Shown here: positions 25,205 to 34,262 of the stretch, one piece after another
Layout of the letters: every line of letters starts with the position of its first letter
How positions within the stretch are numbered: the first letter of the stretch is position 1
Source of the DNA: Halolamina litorea
GTDB taxonomy: Archaea > Halobacteriota > Halobacteria > Halobacteriales > Haloferacaceae
Reading direction: 5' to 3'
NCBI RefSeq assembly: GCF_026616205.1
Contig: NZ_JANHGR010000003.1
Location: 203,811-267,810, forward strand
DNA: 64,000 nucleotides
The notes under the pieces: model-generated
The model's input: the letters and a program-made list of their open reading frames with translations, nothing else
What the model was told of the DNA's origin: nothing
Databases searched by the model: none
Translations under genes and position numbers: made by a program

Positions 25205-25813
25205 ATGCAACGGCTGGGTGCACTCTTTCGGCCCGTCGAACGATACGCGAATACACTCTCCACGAAAACCCACAGCGCTGTCGCCGCTGTATCGTTTTTC
25301 ACCTTCGTGGGGGTGATCGCGCTGGGGTTCGCCCCGGTGACTCGCCGGATCGAGACGTCTGGCTACTCCACGGCAGACCTGCAGGCTGCGACGACTCGGA
25401 CGGAAGTAGACACGATACTGCGAGCGTTCGAACCGGTCATGGAGTCCGTGATCCTGCTCTCGGTCCTCGATTACGTCTTTATCGTCGCGGGGTTCTTCCT
25501 GTTTTTCTCACTCCATTCGCTTTCCCTGAAGACGCTAGCGGGCCACGACCGGCTCGCCCTGGCCCCGAAGATCGGGATGTGGTTGACGGTCCTCTCTCGA
25601 CTTCTCGATTCTCTGGAGAACTTCTGGGTCATCCTCATCTACACGAACCCCGACGACTACGCGACCGTCCTGATCACCCTGATGAACCGCTCTGAAGCGT
25701 TGAAGTGGGCGGTCGTCAACGTCGAATATCCGATGCTCGGCATCGCTATCGCACTCGCACTGCTGACACGCTTCACTTCACTGTTCGACGGTCGGTCAGA
25801 GACCCGACAGTAG
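25205..25813 (+). CDS. Four-helix membrane protein, unknown
   Basis: A 202-residue integral membrane protein. Hydrophobic segments lie at about 27-45 (AVAAVSFFTFVGVIALGFA), 77-102 (LLSVLDYVFIVAGFFLFFSL), 118-150 and 170-190 (YPMLGIAIALALLTRF). No family is recognised. It stands between two copies of a short hairpin repeat, and it converges with the heliorhodopsin gene whose stop is 69 bases away. ATG 25205 follows the stretch ATCCCTGT without an evident Shine-Dalgarno, as is common for leaderless haloarchaeal genes. Confidence 0.65.
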   Translation: MQRLGALFRPVERYANTLSTKTHSAVAAVSFFTFVGVIALGFAPVTRRIETSGYSTADLQAATTRTEVDTILRAFEPVMESVILLSVLDYVFIVAGFFLFFSLHSLSLKTLAGHDRLALAPKIGMWLTVLSRLLDSLENFWVILIYTNPDDYATVLITLMNRSEALKWAVVNVEYPMLGIAIALALLTRFTSLFDGRSETRQ

Positions 25814-25854
25814 GTGCTCTTCGATTCTCCGGGTCTACAGATCGCCAAGGCGAC

Positions 25855-25884
25855 CCCTTCGGGGCTTGACCCCGAGGCGGTTCA
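25855..25884 (-). repeat. Short hairpin repeat, copy 2, after the heliorhodopsin stop
   Basis: Minus strand GTGTGAACCGCCTCGGGGTC followed by AAGCCCCGAAGG. The stem CCTCGGGG/CCCCGAAGG with a TCAA loop is stronger than in copy 1 (25112-25139). It begins at the stop codon of the heliorhodopsin gene, so it could serve as its transcription terminator as well as being a copy of a mobile-element end. Confidence 0.4.
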
Positions 25885-26661
25885 CACCGGGGCGTTGAGG
25901 GCGCCGAAGAACACCTGCCACGCCAGCAGTGACTTCGCGACGAGGCTGAGGACGATGTACGTCCGCTCGCCGAAGAGGTAGTCCTCCCACTTCCAGGTCT
26001 CGCGGTACTGGAGCACCATGTTGATCGCGAACAGGTTGAAGAACACGAAGAGGCTGACGTAGATCACGATCACGAAGTCCGGTGGACCACCGCCGTCGCT
26101 GCCGAGGATGGTGGCCACGATGGTGATGGCGATGACGACCCAGGGGACGAGGCCGGCGAAGGTCCCGATGATGTAGGCTGTCCAGTCGGTCGTCTCGGTG
26201 GTCTGGTTGTGGAGTTCCATCATCAGCCCCATGAGGTTCATCACGGCGACGAGCGAGAATAGCGAGACGAGTGTGCCGAGGTCCCAGACGCCGGCGAGCA
26301 TCGCGATGACGACGATCATGACGGAGGCGCTGACGGAGTACTCGTACCAGCGGTACGGGTTCATGCCGCGTTCGAGGTAGCTCACGTAGGAGTCGTAGAG
26401 GACAGTCGCGATGAGCAGGTGAGCGAGCGCCGAGAGCAGTAGGAACGCGGCGACGAGGTACGACAGTTGGATGGTCGTCCACGGTTCGAGCGCCGGTGTG
26501 AGCCGCTGGCTCGTGGGGTCGAACTCGAGGCTGGTGACGGTGATGGTCCACTTGAGCGTGGTGCTCAGGTAGACCATCAGCGCCCCCTGGACGAAGTGGA
26601 GGACGGCCATCACGGCGTTGAACTGGCGGAGCCGTCGATACGTCTCGCTGTCTCGTGCCAT
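25882..26661 (-). CDS. Heliorhodopsin
   Basis: A 259-residue seven-helix retinal protein of the heliorhodopsin family. The signature TM3 segment RWYEYSVSASVM holds the Schiff-base counterion Glu107, the same number as in the type protein 48C12. TM7 LSLVAKSLLAWQVF holds the retinal lysine, Lys243. Helix 5 reads LVPWVVIAITIVATI. Heliorhodopsins have inverted topology (N-terminus inside) and long photocycles; they are sensory or enzyme-modulating rather than pumps. Start ATG 26661. Neighbours are an unknown membrane protein converging on it and a DUF1508 protein diverging; no dedicated transducer or retinal synthesis gene (blh, crtY) lies in the window. Confidence 0.92.
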   Translation of the reverse strand: MARDSETYRRLRQFNAVMAVLHFVQGALMVYLSTTLKWTITVTSLEFDPTSQRLTPALEPWTTIQLSYLVAAFLLLSALAHLLIATVLYDSYVSYLERGMNPYRWYEYSVSASVMIVVIAMLAGVWDLGTLVSLFSLVAVMNLMGLMMELHNQTTETTDWTAYIIGTFAGLVPWVVIAITIVATILGSDGGGPPDFVIVIYVSLFVFFNLFAINMVLQYRETWKWEDYLFGERTYIVLSLVAKSLLAWQVFFGALNAPV

Positions 26662-26812
26662 CCTAAATGCATGTTCTACTGTGGTAATGAACGTATGGGT
26701 CGGATTCCCACGCCTCGGGCCCGAATCAGGGGCGCCACGACGGCCGCCGCGAACGCCGGGTCCGGGTATCGACGACCAGAATCCGTATGGTGCCGCCGAA
26801 TCTACGCCGGTT

Positions 26813-27001
26813 GTGCCGAGTAAGCCACGCTTCGAACTCTACACGGACAGCGCCGGCGAGTGGCGGTGGCGACTGGTCGCGACGAACGAGGAGATAATCG
26901 CCGCCAGCGGTGAGGGGTACGTCTCGAAACAGGGCGCCCAACGCGGCATCGAGAGCGTCAAGCGAGCGGTCCCGAGCGCCGAGGTCCGGGACGTCTCCTG
27001 A
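26813..27001 (+). CDS. DUF1508 (YegP-like) small protein
   Basis: A 62-residue protein with one DUF1508 unit: FELYTDSAGEWRWRLVATNE, IIAASGEGYVSKQGAQRGIE and SVKRAVPSAEVRD. Haloarchaeal relatives fold as a small beta-sheet/helix unit and often occur as one or two repeats; their function is unknown. GTG 26813 is chosen since longer in-frame extensions are Arg/Pro-rich and non-coding in character. It is divergent from the heliorhodopsin gene, 151 bases apart. Confidence 0.85.
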   Translation: MPSKPRFELYTDSAGEWRWRLVATNEEIIAASGEGYVSKQGAQRGIESVKRAVPSAEVRDVS

Positions 27002-27246
27002 GGGGAGGGGGGGCTCGCTAACGCCCGAACCGCCCGAAAAACGGCCCTGTAAGCCTCCTCGGCGCCGTATCCTTCGTCGAGCGCTATTCGGAGTATTTCG
27101 ACGGGAGAAGGACTCTAAACCCCCGATACCGTCCGTTTCGAGGACAATGTGCGGTTTATCCTCCGGTCCCGGGAATAGGGGGGTAGAACAATGACTCAGC
27201 GCCGATCTGCCGGACACGCGGGACGCGTCTTGCGTAGGGGCGGGCC

Positions 27247-28254
27247 GTGAACACGCTCCTCGTCGCCACTCTGTTTGTCGTCGTCTCAACGGGCGTGATC
27301 TGGAAGGGGAGCGAAGCGCTCGAGGCGTCGGCCGAGCGGCTCAGCAAACACTACGGGCTCCCGGTCGCCGTCCACGGGGCCGTCGTCGTCGCCGTCGGGT
27401 CGAGCTTTCCGGAGCTCAGTTCGGTCGTGATCAGCACGACCCTCCACGGGGAGTTCTCGCTTGGCGTCGGCGCCATCGTCGGGAGCGCCATCTTCAACCT
27501 CCTCGTGATCCCGGCGCTCTCGACGCTCTTCAGCGACGGCCTCGACTCGACTCGCGACCTCGTCCACAAGGACGCACAGTTCTACATCATCAGCATCCTC
27601 GTGTTGTTCGTGACGTTCGCTCTGGGCGCGACCTACGTTCCCGGCGGCACGAACCAAGCGGCGGTGCTGACGCCGGCGCTTGCCGTGTTCCCGTTGCTGA
27701 CGTACGCCGTATACGTCTTCCTCCACTACCAAGACGTCCAGGAGCACACCGATCTCGAGGTCGTCGACATCGCGCCGGCACGCGAGTGGGGCCGGCTCCT
27801 CCTCTCCCTCGCGGTGATCGCCGTCGGCGTCGAGGGGATCGTGCGTGGGGTGCTCGACTTCGGCGCGTTCTTCGACACACCGACGTTCCTCTGGGGGGTC
27901 ACGGTTATCGCCGTCGCGACGAGCCTCCCCGACACGTTCGTCAGCGTCCGGGCGGCACGGCGAAACGAGAGCGTCACCAGCCTCACGAACGTCCTCGGGA
28001 GCAACACGTTCAATCTCCTCGTCGCGATCCCCATTGGGGTGCTCATCGCCGGCGCGACGACTGTGAACTTCCTCGTCGCCGTCCCCCTGATGGCGTTCCT
28101 CGGGGTGGCGACGTTCGTGTTCATGGTCTTCGCACGGACCGGCCTCGAGATTTCGAACCCCGAGGCGTACGCCTTCCTCGTCCTGTACGGCGCGTTCCTG
28201 GTCTGGATGGGGCTAGAAACCGCGGGCGTCGTCCAGCTCGTCCGGGGGCTGTAG
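27247..28254 (+). CDS. Sodium/calcium exchanger family protein (CaCA)
   Basis: A 335-residue membrane antiporter of the YrbG/NCX type. The two inverted alpha repeats are clear: GSSFPELSSVVISTTLHG with VGAIVGSAIFNLL in the first half, and ATSLPDTFVSVRAARRNES with TNVLGSNTFNLLVAIPIG in the second. Ten hydrophobic segments fit the family. It would exchange Ca2+ or another cation for Na+ across the cytoplasmic membrane. The central acid in repeat 1 is Glu (PELSS) and in repeat 2 is Asp (PDTFVS), so ion specificity could differ from standard PE-PE pairs. GTG start. Confidence 0.92.
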   Translation: MNTLLVATLFVVVSTGVIWKGSEALEASAERLSKHYGLPVAVHGAVVVAVGSSFPELSSVVISTTLHGEFSLGVGAIVGSAIFNLLVIPALSTLFSDGLDSTRDLVHKDAQFYIISILVLFVTFALGATYVPGGTNQAAVLTPALAVFPLLTYAVYVFLHYQDVQEHTDLEVVDIAPAREWGRLLLSLAVIAVGVEGIVRGVLDFGAFFDTPTFLWGVTVIAVATSLPDTFVSVRAARRNESVTSLTNVLGSNTFNLLVAIPIGVLIAGATTVNFLVAVPLMAFLGVATFVFMVFARTGLEISNPEAYAFLVLYGAFLVWMGLETAGVVQLVRGL

Positions 28255-28394
28255 TGGAACGGGGCCCCTGTTGTGACCCCTCTCCACGTCCGACTCTCGT
28301 CCCCCTTCGATGCATGATCGTATGGTACACCTTCATTACCGTGGGGAATTCAGGGAGAAGAGAGTTAGCAGAAACGACTTCGCCCTCCACTTAC

Positions 28395-31300
28395 ATGTCC
28401 CTGCCTACAGACCCGGCGATGATTCTCGCCGCAACCCCCGCCAGCGAGATCGAACCCCTCCTCACACGACTTGAGGGAACTCACTCACGGATCACTGCTC
28501 GGGCTGCCGAGTCAGCATCTGCCGCCGCAGAACTACTGTACAGCTGTCCCCCCGACCTGCTGTTCGTGCCCGTCGAGGCTCGGGACGGCCGCTGGCGGGA
28601 AACGGTCGACGTTGCCCGGGACGTGGGGGTGGACTGCGTCGTCGTCGATACGGACCAGTTGCTCTCGCCGTCAACGGCGCTTGAGGCCGGTGCAACGGAG
28701 TACATCCACACGCTCGACGATCAGTGGCTCCCGTTGTACACAGAGCGTTTCGCTGGGCTCCTGACCCGCCGGGAGCCCGCTGGCGGGACCGAACTCCCTC
28801 ACACCGTCGGGCTCGCCGGGCTGAACGAGATCGACGACGTGATCTATCTCTTCGACGCCGACGGTCGGCTTCGGTGGTGGAACGAAGCCCTCTCGGAGGT
28901 CACTGGCTACACTGATCCCGAACTCGCCGGGATGGAACCGACGGACTTCTTTGACGGCGAAGACCGCGACACCATCTCGGCAGCCTTCTCACGAGCACTC
29001 TCGGGTGAACGGGTGATCGTTGAGGCGCATCTCGCCACCAAACGTGGCGAGCGGCTCCCCCACGAGTTCACTGCCACTCGGTTGGATCGGGAAGCGTGGG
29101 AACAGGGCTACGTCTGTGGGGTCGGGCGCGACATCGGTGAGCGCCTCACTCGGGAGGCGGAACTCCGGGCAACCGAACGCCAGATGAACGCGATCTTTCA
29201 GGACCCGTTGACGTTCATCGGCGTCCTCGACAGGGACGGCCACCTCCTCACGGCCAACCGGACCGCCTTAGAGTACATTGACACTACACAGGGGGCGGTC
29301 GAGGGTGAGCCGTTCTGGGAACTCCCGTGGTGGACGGAGTCGTCGACGCCCCAATCCGTCGTCGAGGGCGCGATCGAACGCGCGCGACGGGGAGAGTCGA
29401 CCCGGTTCGAGGCCGAACACCGTCGAAGCGACGGTGCGGTCGGCACGTTCGACTGCGTGGTTCGCCCTGTCACCGACGACGACGGCGAGGTCGTCTCGGT
29501 GTTGGCCGAGGCGATCGAGATCACCGAGCGAGAACAGTTACGCTCCGAGCTCGACGAGGTCCTCGACCGGATCAACGATGCGATGTTCGCCCTCGACACC
29601 GACTGGCGCATCACCTACGTCAACGACCGCGCCCTCGAACTGACCGACTCCGTCAAGGACGACCTCCTCGGGTCGGTGTTCTGGGAGGCGTTCCCGGAAG
29701 CGATCGGTACCGACTACGAACGGTACTACCGGCAGGCGATGGAGACACAGCAACAGGTCTCCTTCGAGGCGTACTTCGAGCCGGTCGACATGTGGACCGG
29801 TGTCCGTGCGTACCCGTCCGACACCGGGCTCTCGATCTACTACCACGACATCACCGAGCAACGTCGGGCTCAGCAGGAGCGGGAACTGCTCGCGACGGTG
29901 ACGCGGATCGCGGCCGAGGCGACATCGTTCGACGACGCTCTCGAAGACGTACTCAAAGTCGTTTGTGCCGAGAGCGAGATCGTCTACGGGGAAGCGTGGG
30001 TACCCAACGACGGATCTCTGAGCCCGGAAGCGACGTACTACAGCGGGTCGGTCGACGCCACCTTCCGCGACGTGACCGCGGAGACCCGGTTCGAACGAGG
30101 CGAAGGGCTTCCCGGGCGTGTCTGGGAGCGCAACGAGCCTGAGTGGATCAAGGACCTTGCCGACGTTCCCGACTCGACGTTCGCCCGGCGCGAAGCGGTT
30201 TCATCGACCGACCTCCGGACGGCCTTCGCCGTCCCGATCGCCGTTGACGGGGAGGTGGTCGCGGTGTTGGCGTTCTTCCTGGGCCACTCGCGGGACACCG
30301 ATTCCCGGTTCATCGACTCGATCACCACGATCGCGATGGATATCGGGACCGTCATGGCCCGGCAGCGAACGAGGGACGAACTCGAACAGGAACGTCAGTT
30401 CCAGGAGCGACTCTTCGATACGAGCCCCGTCGGCATCGTCGTCGTTGGCGCCGAGGGCGAACTGGTCCGAGTCAATGACCCAGTCAGTGACGTCCTCGGC
30501 TGGGCTGAGTCCGAGATCGCTTCCAGATCGTTCGCCGCCGAGGAGTGGGAGATCACGGACGCCGCCGGCGACGCCATCCCGACGGCGCAGTTGCCCGTCG
30601 CACGCGTGTTCCGGACCGGGGAGCCGATCATCGGGGCCGAGCACGCGATTCGCCAAGCTGACGGCACTCGTATCTGGCTTCGCGTCAACGCGGCCCCGCT
30701 CATCGACGCCACCGGCGACGTCGAACACGTCATCGCGACGGTACAGGACATCACGGAGGAGCGAGCACGCGAACACGAACTCCAGCGACAGCGGGAACAG
30801 CTGTCAGTCATGAACCGAATCCTCCGACACGACCTCCGGACGCATGCGAACGTCGTGCTCGGGCAGGCTGGGTTGCTCGAGCGTGGGGAGGTGTCAGTCT
30901 CGGATGCGACCGCAAAGATCGTCGATCGGATGGAGGGGCTGCTGGAGACTGCCGAGAAGACCCGTCGGTCGGCGTCCCTCGTCAAACTCACCGAGACCGC
31001 CCCCCGAACCGTGGCCGATCTCTTGGCGGACTGTGAGCGTGAACTCTCGAACCGCGTGGCGTCGTACACCCTCGAGATCAACGCCGATGCGCCTCGGTCC
31101 ACTCTGATCGACGCGACTGACGGCGTCGTTCTCGGCCTCGTCGAACTCCTCGAAAACGCAGTCGAACACGGCGACGCCGACAGTCCAGTCGTCGTCAGCA
31201 CCGAACACTCGACCGAGGAGTCGGTCGTGATCCGTATCCGAGACCATGGGCCGGGGATTCCCCGCCCCGAACTTCGTGTCCTGCGAGGCGAGGCCGAAAC

Positions 31301-31436
31301 GCCACTTGTCCACTCGTCGGGTACCGGTATCTGGCTCGCAAAGTGGTTGATCGAGGCCCATGACGGGACGCTCGCTATCGACGCTGTCGAGAACGGCGGG
31401 ACGGTGTGTACCGTCACGTTCCCGCTCAGTAATTGA
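28395..31436 (+). CDS. Multi-PAS/GAF sensor histidine kinase
   Basis: A 1013-residue soluble kinase. In order: a receiver-like N-terminal domain without a clear phospho-Asp (about 1-120), PAS (about 135-255, IYLFDADGRLRWWNEALS), a second PAS (about 265-375), a third PAS (about 380-490, MFALDTDWRITYVNDRALEL), GAF (about 500-660), a fourth PAS (about 670-790), a HisKA-like helix pair with the phospho-His in RILRHDLRTHANVVLGQAG and a HATPase_c domain (LLENAVEHGD, RDHGPGIP, GTGIWLAKW). No membrane segment, so it senses cytoplasmic redox, light or ligands. No cognate regulator gene is adjacent. ATG 28395 is preferred over an in-frame ATG 81 bases earlier. Confidence 0.9.
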   Translation: MSLPTDPAMILAATPASEIEPLLTRLEGTHSRITARAAESASAAAELLYSCPPDLLFVPVEARDGRWRETVDVARDVGVDCVVVDTDQLLSPSTALEAGATEYIHTLDDQWLPLYTERFAGLLTRREPAGGTELPHTVGLAGLNEIDDVIYLFDADGRLRWWNEALSEVTGYTDPELAGMEPTDFFDGEDRDTISAAFSRALSGERVIVEAHLATKRGERLPHEFTATRLDREAWEQGYVCGVGRDIGERLTREAELRATERQMNAIFQDPLTFIGVLDRDGHLLTANRTALEYIDTTQGAVEGEPFWELPWWTESSTPQSVVEGAIERARRGESTRFEAEHRRSDGAVGTFDCVVRPVTDDDGEVVSVLAEAIEITEREQLRSELDEVLDRINDAMFALDTDWRITYVNDRALELTDSVKDDLLGSVFWEAFPEAIGTDYERYYRQAMETQQQVSFEAYFEPVDMWTGVRAYPSDTGLSIYYHDITEQRRAQQERELLATVTRIAAEATSFDDALEDVLKVVCAESEIVYGEAWVPNDGSLSPEATYYSGSVDATFRDVTAETRFERGEGLPGRVWERNEPEWIKDLADVPDSTFARREAVSSTDLRTAFAVPIAVDGEVVAVLAFFLGHSRDTDSRFIDSITTIAMDIGTVMARQRTRDELEQERQFQERLFDTSPVGIVVVGAEGELVRVNDPVSDVLGWAESEIASRSFAAEEWEITDAAGDAIPTAQLPVARVFRTGEPIIGAEHAIRQADGTRIWLRVNAAPLIDATGDVEHVIATVQDITEERAREHELQRQREQLSVMNRILRHDLRTHANVVLGQAGLLERGEVSVSDATAKIVDRMEGLLETAEKTRRSASLVKLTETAPRTVADLLADCERELSNRVASYTLEINADAPRSTLIDATDGVVLGLVELLENAVEHGDADSPVVVSTEHSTEESVVIRIRDHGPGIPRPELRVLRGEAETPLVHSSGTGIWLAKWLIEAHDGTLAIDAVENGGTVCTVTFPLSN

Positions 31437-31529
31437 CCGCTTTCGGTGTACCTCTGTGGCGGCCCCCTCTGTACTCCGAACCCGTGCCTCGCTGAGAGAC
31501 CGCCCGGTCGTGGACGGACCCAGGCGAGA

Positions 31530-32774
31530 TCACTCCGCGACGACCGTCGCCAACCAGACTGTCACGAGTGCGCCAGCGAGCGCGACGACGGCGATCCCGC
31601 CGAACGCCGCGGTCGGGCCGCTGGCGTCCACGATGTAGCCGAACGCCGGCGGGGCGATCGCGCCGCCGAGCATCACCCCGACGCTGACCACCGCGAAGTT
31701 CGTCCCGACCGTGTCGTCGGCAGAGAGGTCGTCGGTCAGGCCGTCACGGGCCGGACCGGCGAGACTGCGGGCCGCACCGACGCCGAGCAGCGCGGCCACG
31801 GCGACGATCCCCGGGATGAGGCCGGACGCCAGTAGCGCAACGAAGCCCGTGACCGCCGCGAAGCTCGCGACCATCACCGGGCCAGGGGCGATCCTGTCGG
31901 TCAGGTCCCCGCCGAGGACGATGGCGACGGCGCCGACGACGAACATCCCCGTGAGTGCGAGGTTCGCCGTCTCCGGGGTGACGCCGTATACTCGGTCGAG
32001 GAAGACGACGGCGTAGGTGTTCACCCCCCACGACGCCGTCGAGGTCAGGAGCGCCAAGAGCGTGAGCCCCATGATCCCCGGCGAGTTCGCCAGCGCCCGG
32101 AGCGCGGCGACAGCGCGGGTCGACAGCGACTCGTCCGCGGCGTCGTCGTCTGCCGCTGCGGTCCCGACGTTTGGCCCTGTCACGTCGTCGCCGACTACGA
32201 ACCGGAGAATCGCTGTCGCCACCAGCGCGTAAAGGAGGCCGACCCCGCCGACGACGCCGACGGCGTGGCGCCACGTCAGCCCGACGTTGGTAAACAGGCT
32301 GAACAGCACCGGTGGGGTGGCGAAGCCGAGCGCCCCGCCGACACCGTAGACCGAGAACGCCCGCCCGCGGAGCCCGTCGGGCGTCGCGTCCGAGAGCAGC
32401 GGGTAGTGGGCCGGGTGGTGGCCGCCGACGCCGACGCCGATCAGCACCTGCCCGAGCACGAGTGCCGGGAAGTCGGGGGCGACGGCGACAACCAACACTC
32501 CGAGCGCGCCTGCGACTGAGGAGAGTGCGAACGCGATGGTCCGGTCCCGGGCGTCGGCGAGCCAGCCGAACGGGAGTTGGAACACCGTGTTCGAGGCGCC
32601 TTGGACGCCGATGGCGATACCGAGCATCGTCAACGACACCTCGAACTCACTCGACAGTGTAGCCAGTATCGGCGGGAACAGCACCAGGTAGGCGTGATTG
32701 ACGTACTGTGAGCCGCTGATGAGCCCCACGACGGTCGCAGTTTCACTCGACGCGTCACGGACGCTGTTGGCCAT
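31530..32774 (-). CDS. Major facilitator superfamily transporter
   Basis: A 414-residue protein with 12 predicted transmembrane segments and the MFS loop 2-3 signature GWLADARDRTIAFALSSVAG (G-x3-D-x2-R-R like). A second-half repeat occurs after a charged central loop (DDVTGPNVGTAAADDDAADE, about 195-220). The substrate cannot be told. Start ATG 32774; an extended in-frame version would add 16 residues. It converges with the kinase gene and is divergent from cytochrome P450, 182 bases apart, so the two might be controlled together. Confidence 0.9.
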   Translation of the reverse strand: MANSVRDASSETATVVGLISGSQYVNHAYLVLFPPILATLSSEFEVSLTMLGIAIGVQGASNTVFQLPFGWLADARDRTIAFALSSVAGALGVLVVAVAPDFPALVLGQVLIGVGVGGHHPAHYPLLSDATPDGLRGRAFSVYGVGGALGFATPPVLFSLFTNVGLTWRHAVGVVGGVGLLYALVATAILRFVVGDDVTGPNVGTAAADDDAADESLSTRAVAALRALANSPGIMGLTLLALLTSTASWGVNTYAVVFLDRVYGVTPETANLALTGMFVVGAVAIVLGGDLTDRIAPGPVMVASFAAVTGFVALLASGLIPGIVAVAALLGVGAARSLAGPARDGLTDDLSADDTVGTNFAVVSVGVMLGGAIAPPAFGYIVDASGPTAAFGGIAVVALAGALVTVWLATVVAE

Positions 32775-32956
32775 TACTCGGATCGAGGCGGCCCCGGTTC
32801 CCAACCCTACGGCTGCCGGCAAGCCGTGCGGGCTTTTCGCCGGACACGGCGCCGGAGATGGGTGTCGGGGAACCGATCACGTTCCGAGTCGGGTTCGTGT
32901 CGATCGGGTGCGTAGGCGCCGCGTAATTTTCCCCGGCCCCGTCGAAGCTGTTCCCC

Positions 32957-34201
32957 ATGAGTGCAGCCGACATCGGTGGGCTCCAGACCTTCCCGGCGGA
33001 ACTGCAGGACCGAGCGGCGTGGCTCGAGCCCTTCGAGTGGTACGCCGAGATGCGCGAGCGGGCGCCGGTTCGCTACGATCCGGACCGTCGCACGTGGGAC
33101 GTCTTCCGGTACGACCACGTCAAGGAGATCCTCGCCAACGACGACGGCCGCTTCTCGACGAGCCCGCGGAACATCGACGGCTTCGAGGAGCCACCCGAGG
33201 ACGAGGGGTTCCTGCTGGACACGATGTTGCTGCAGGATCCGCCCCGGCACGACGAGCTTCGGAGCGTCGTCGACGATGCGTTCGAGCCGCGGGCGATCCG
33301 GGAACTGGAGCCACGGATCCGGACGCTAACCAGTGAGCTGCTCGACGAGGCGCTCGCCGGCGCCGACGGCGAACTCGACCTCGTGGACGCCATCGCCTAC
33401 CCGCTCCCGGTTATCGTCATCGCCGACCTCCTCGGGATCCCGAGAGAGGACCGCGACCGGTTCAAGCGCTGGTCCGACACCATCGTTCGGGGCGCCGACA
33501 GCGGCGTCGACCCGGAGTCGTTCGTCGAGGAGCAGCGTCAAGCGGGTCAGGAGATGGCGATGTACTTCCTCCAGCAACTGGAAGACCGACGGCAGAACCC
33601 CAAGGACGACCTCCTCACCACGATCGCCACCGCCGAGGGAGAGGGTGGGAAGCTCTCCCACCGCGAGGCGTTGGGGATGTGTATGCTGCTGCTGATCGCG
33701 GGGAACATCACGACGACACATCTCATCACGAACGCCGTCCGCTGCTTCGACGCCCACGATGGGGACCTGTTCGACAGCCTTGCCGACGGAGCACGGGAGC
33801 TCACCTCCGCCATCGAGGAAGTCCTCCGGTACCGAGCCCCGGTGCAGGCGATGACCCGCGTGCCGCTGGAAGACGTCGAAATCGGCGGCGAGACGCTCGA
33901 AGCCGGCGACGGTGTCGTCGTCTGGCTCGGCTCCGCCAACCGTGACGAGCGACAGTTCGCGAACGCCGACTCGTTCGTCCCCGGCCGATCCCCGAACTCC
34001 CACCTCGGGTTCGGCCACGGGCGTCACTACTGTCTGGGCGCGCCGTTGGCCCGCCTAGAGGCGAACGTCGTGCTCGACGAACTGACCGACCGAATCTCCG
34101 CGGTCGAGGTTGCCGACGCCGACCTCACCCCGGTCCGGAGTTCGTTCATCTACGGCGTCGAGTCGTTGCCGATCCGGTTCGAGAACTCGGCGTCGTGGTG
34201 A
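32957..34201 (+). CDS. Cytochrome P450
   Basis: A 414-residue soluble P450 of the bacterial CYP type. The haem-binding loop FGHGRHYCLGAPLAR contains the axial Cys359. The I-helix oxygen-activating motif is AGNITT (248-253) and the K-helix ExxR is E288-R291 (EVLR). All core residues are present. It would hydroxylate a small hydrophobic substrate using electrons from ferredoxin. No ferredoxin or reductase gene is adjacent. The MFS gene lies divergent. Substrate unknown; P450s are not rare in haloarchaea. Confidence 0.93.
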   Translation: MSAADIGGLQTFPAELQDRAAWLEPFEWYAEMRERAPVRYDPDRRTWDVFRYDHVKEILANDDGRFSTSPRNIDGFEEPPEDEGFLLDTMLLQDPPRHDELRSVVDDAFEPRAIRELEPRIRTLTSELLDEALAGADGELDLVDAIAYPLPVIVIADLLGIPREDRDRFKRWSDTIVRGADSGVDPESFVEEQRQAGQEMAMYFLQQLEDRRQNPKDDLLTTIATAEGEGGKLSHREALGMCMLLLIAGNITTTHLITNAVRCFDAHDGDLFDSLADGARELTSAIEEVLRYRAPVQAMTRVPLEDVEIGGETLEAGDGVVVWLGSANRDERQFANADSFVPGRSPNSHLGFGHGRHYCLGAPLARLEANVVLDELTDRISAVEVADADLTPVRSSFIYGVESLPIRFENSASW

Positions 34202-34262
34202 TGGTTCGGTCCGTGTGGCCCCCGGAGCGTGGCTGGTGACCCTGTTGGGAGACGCTCCGCCC

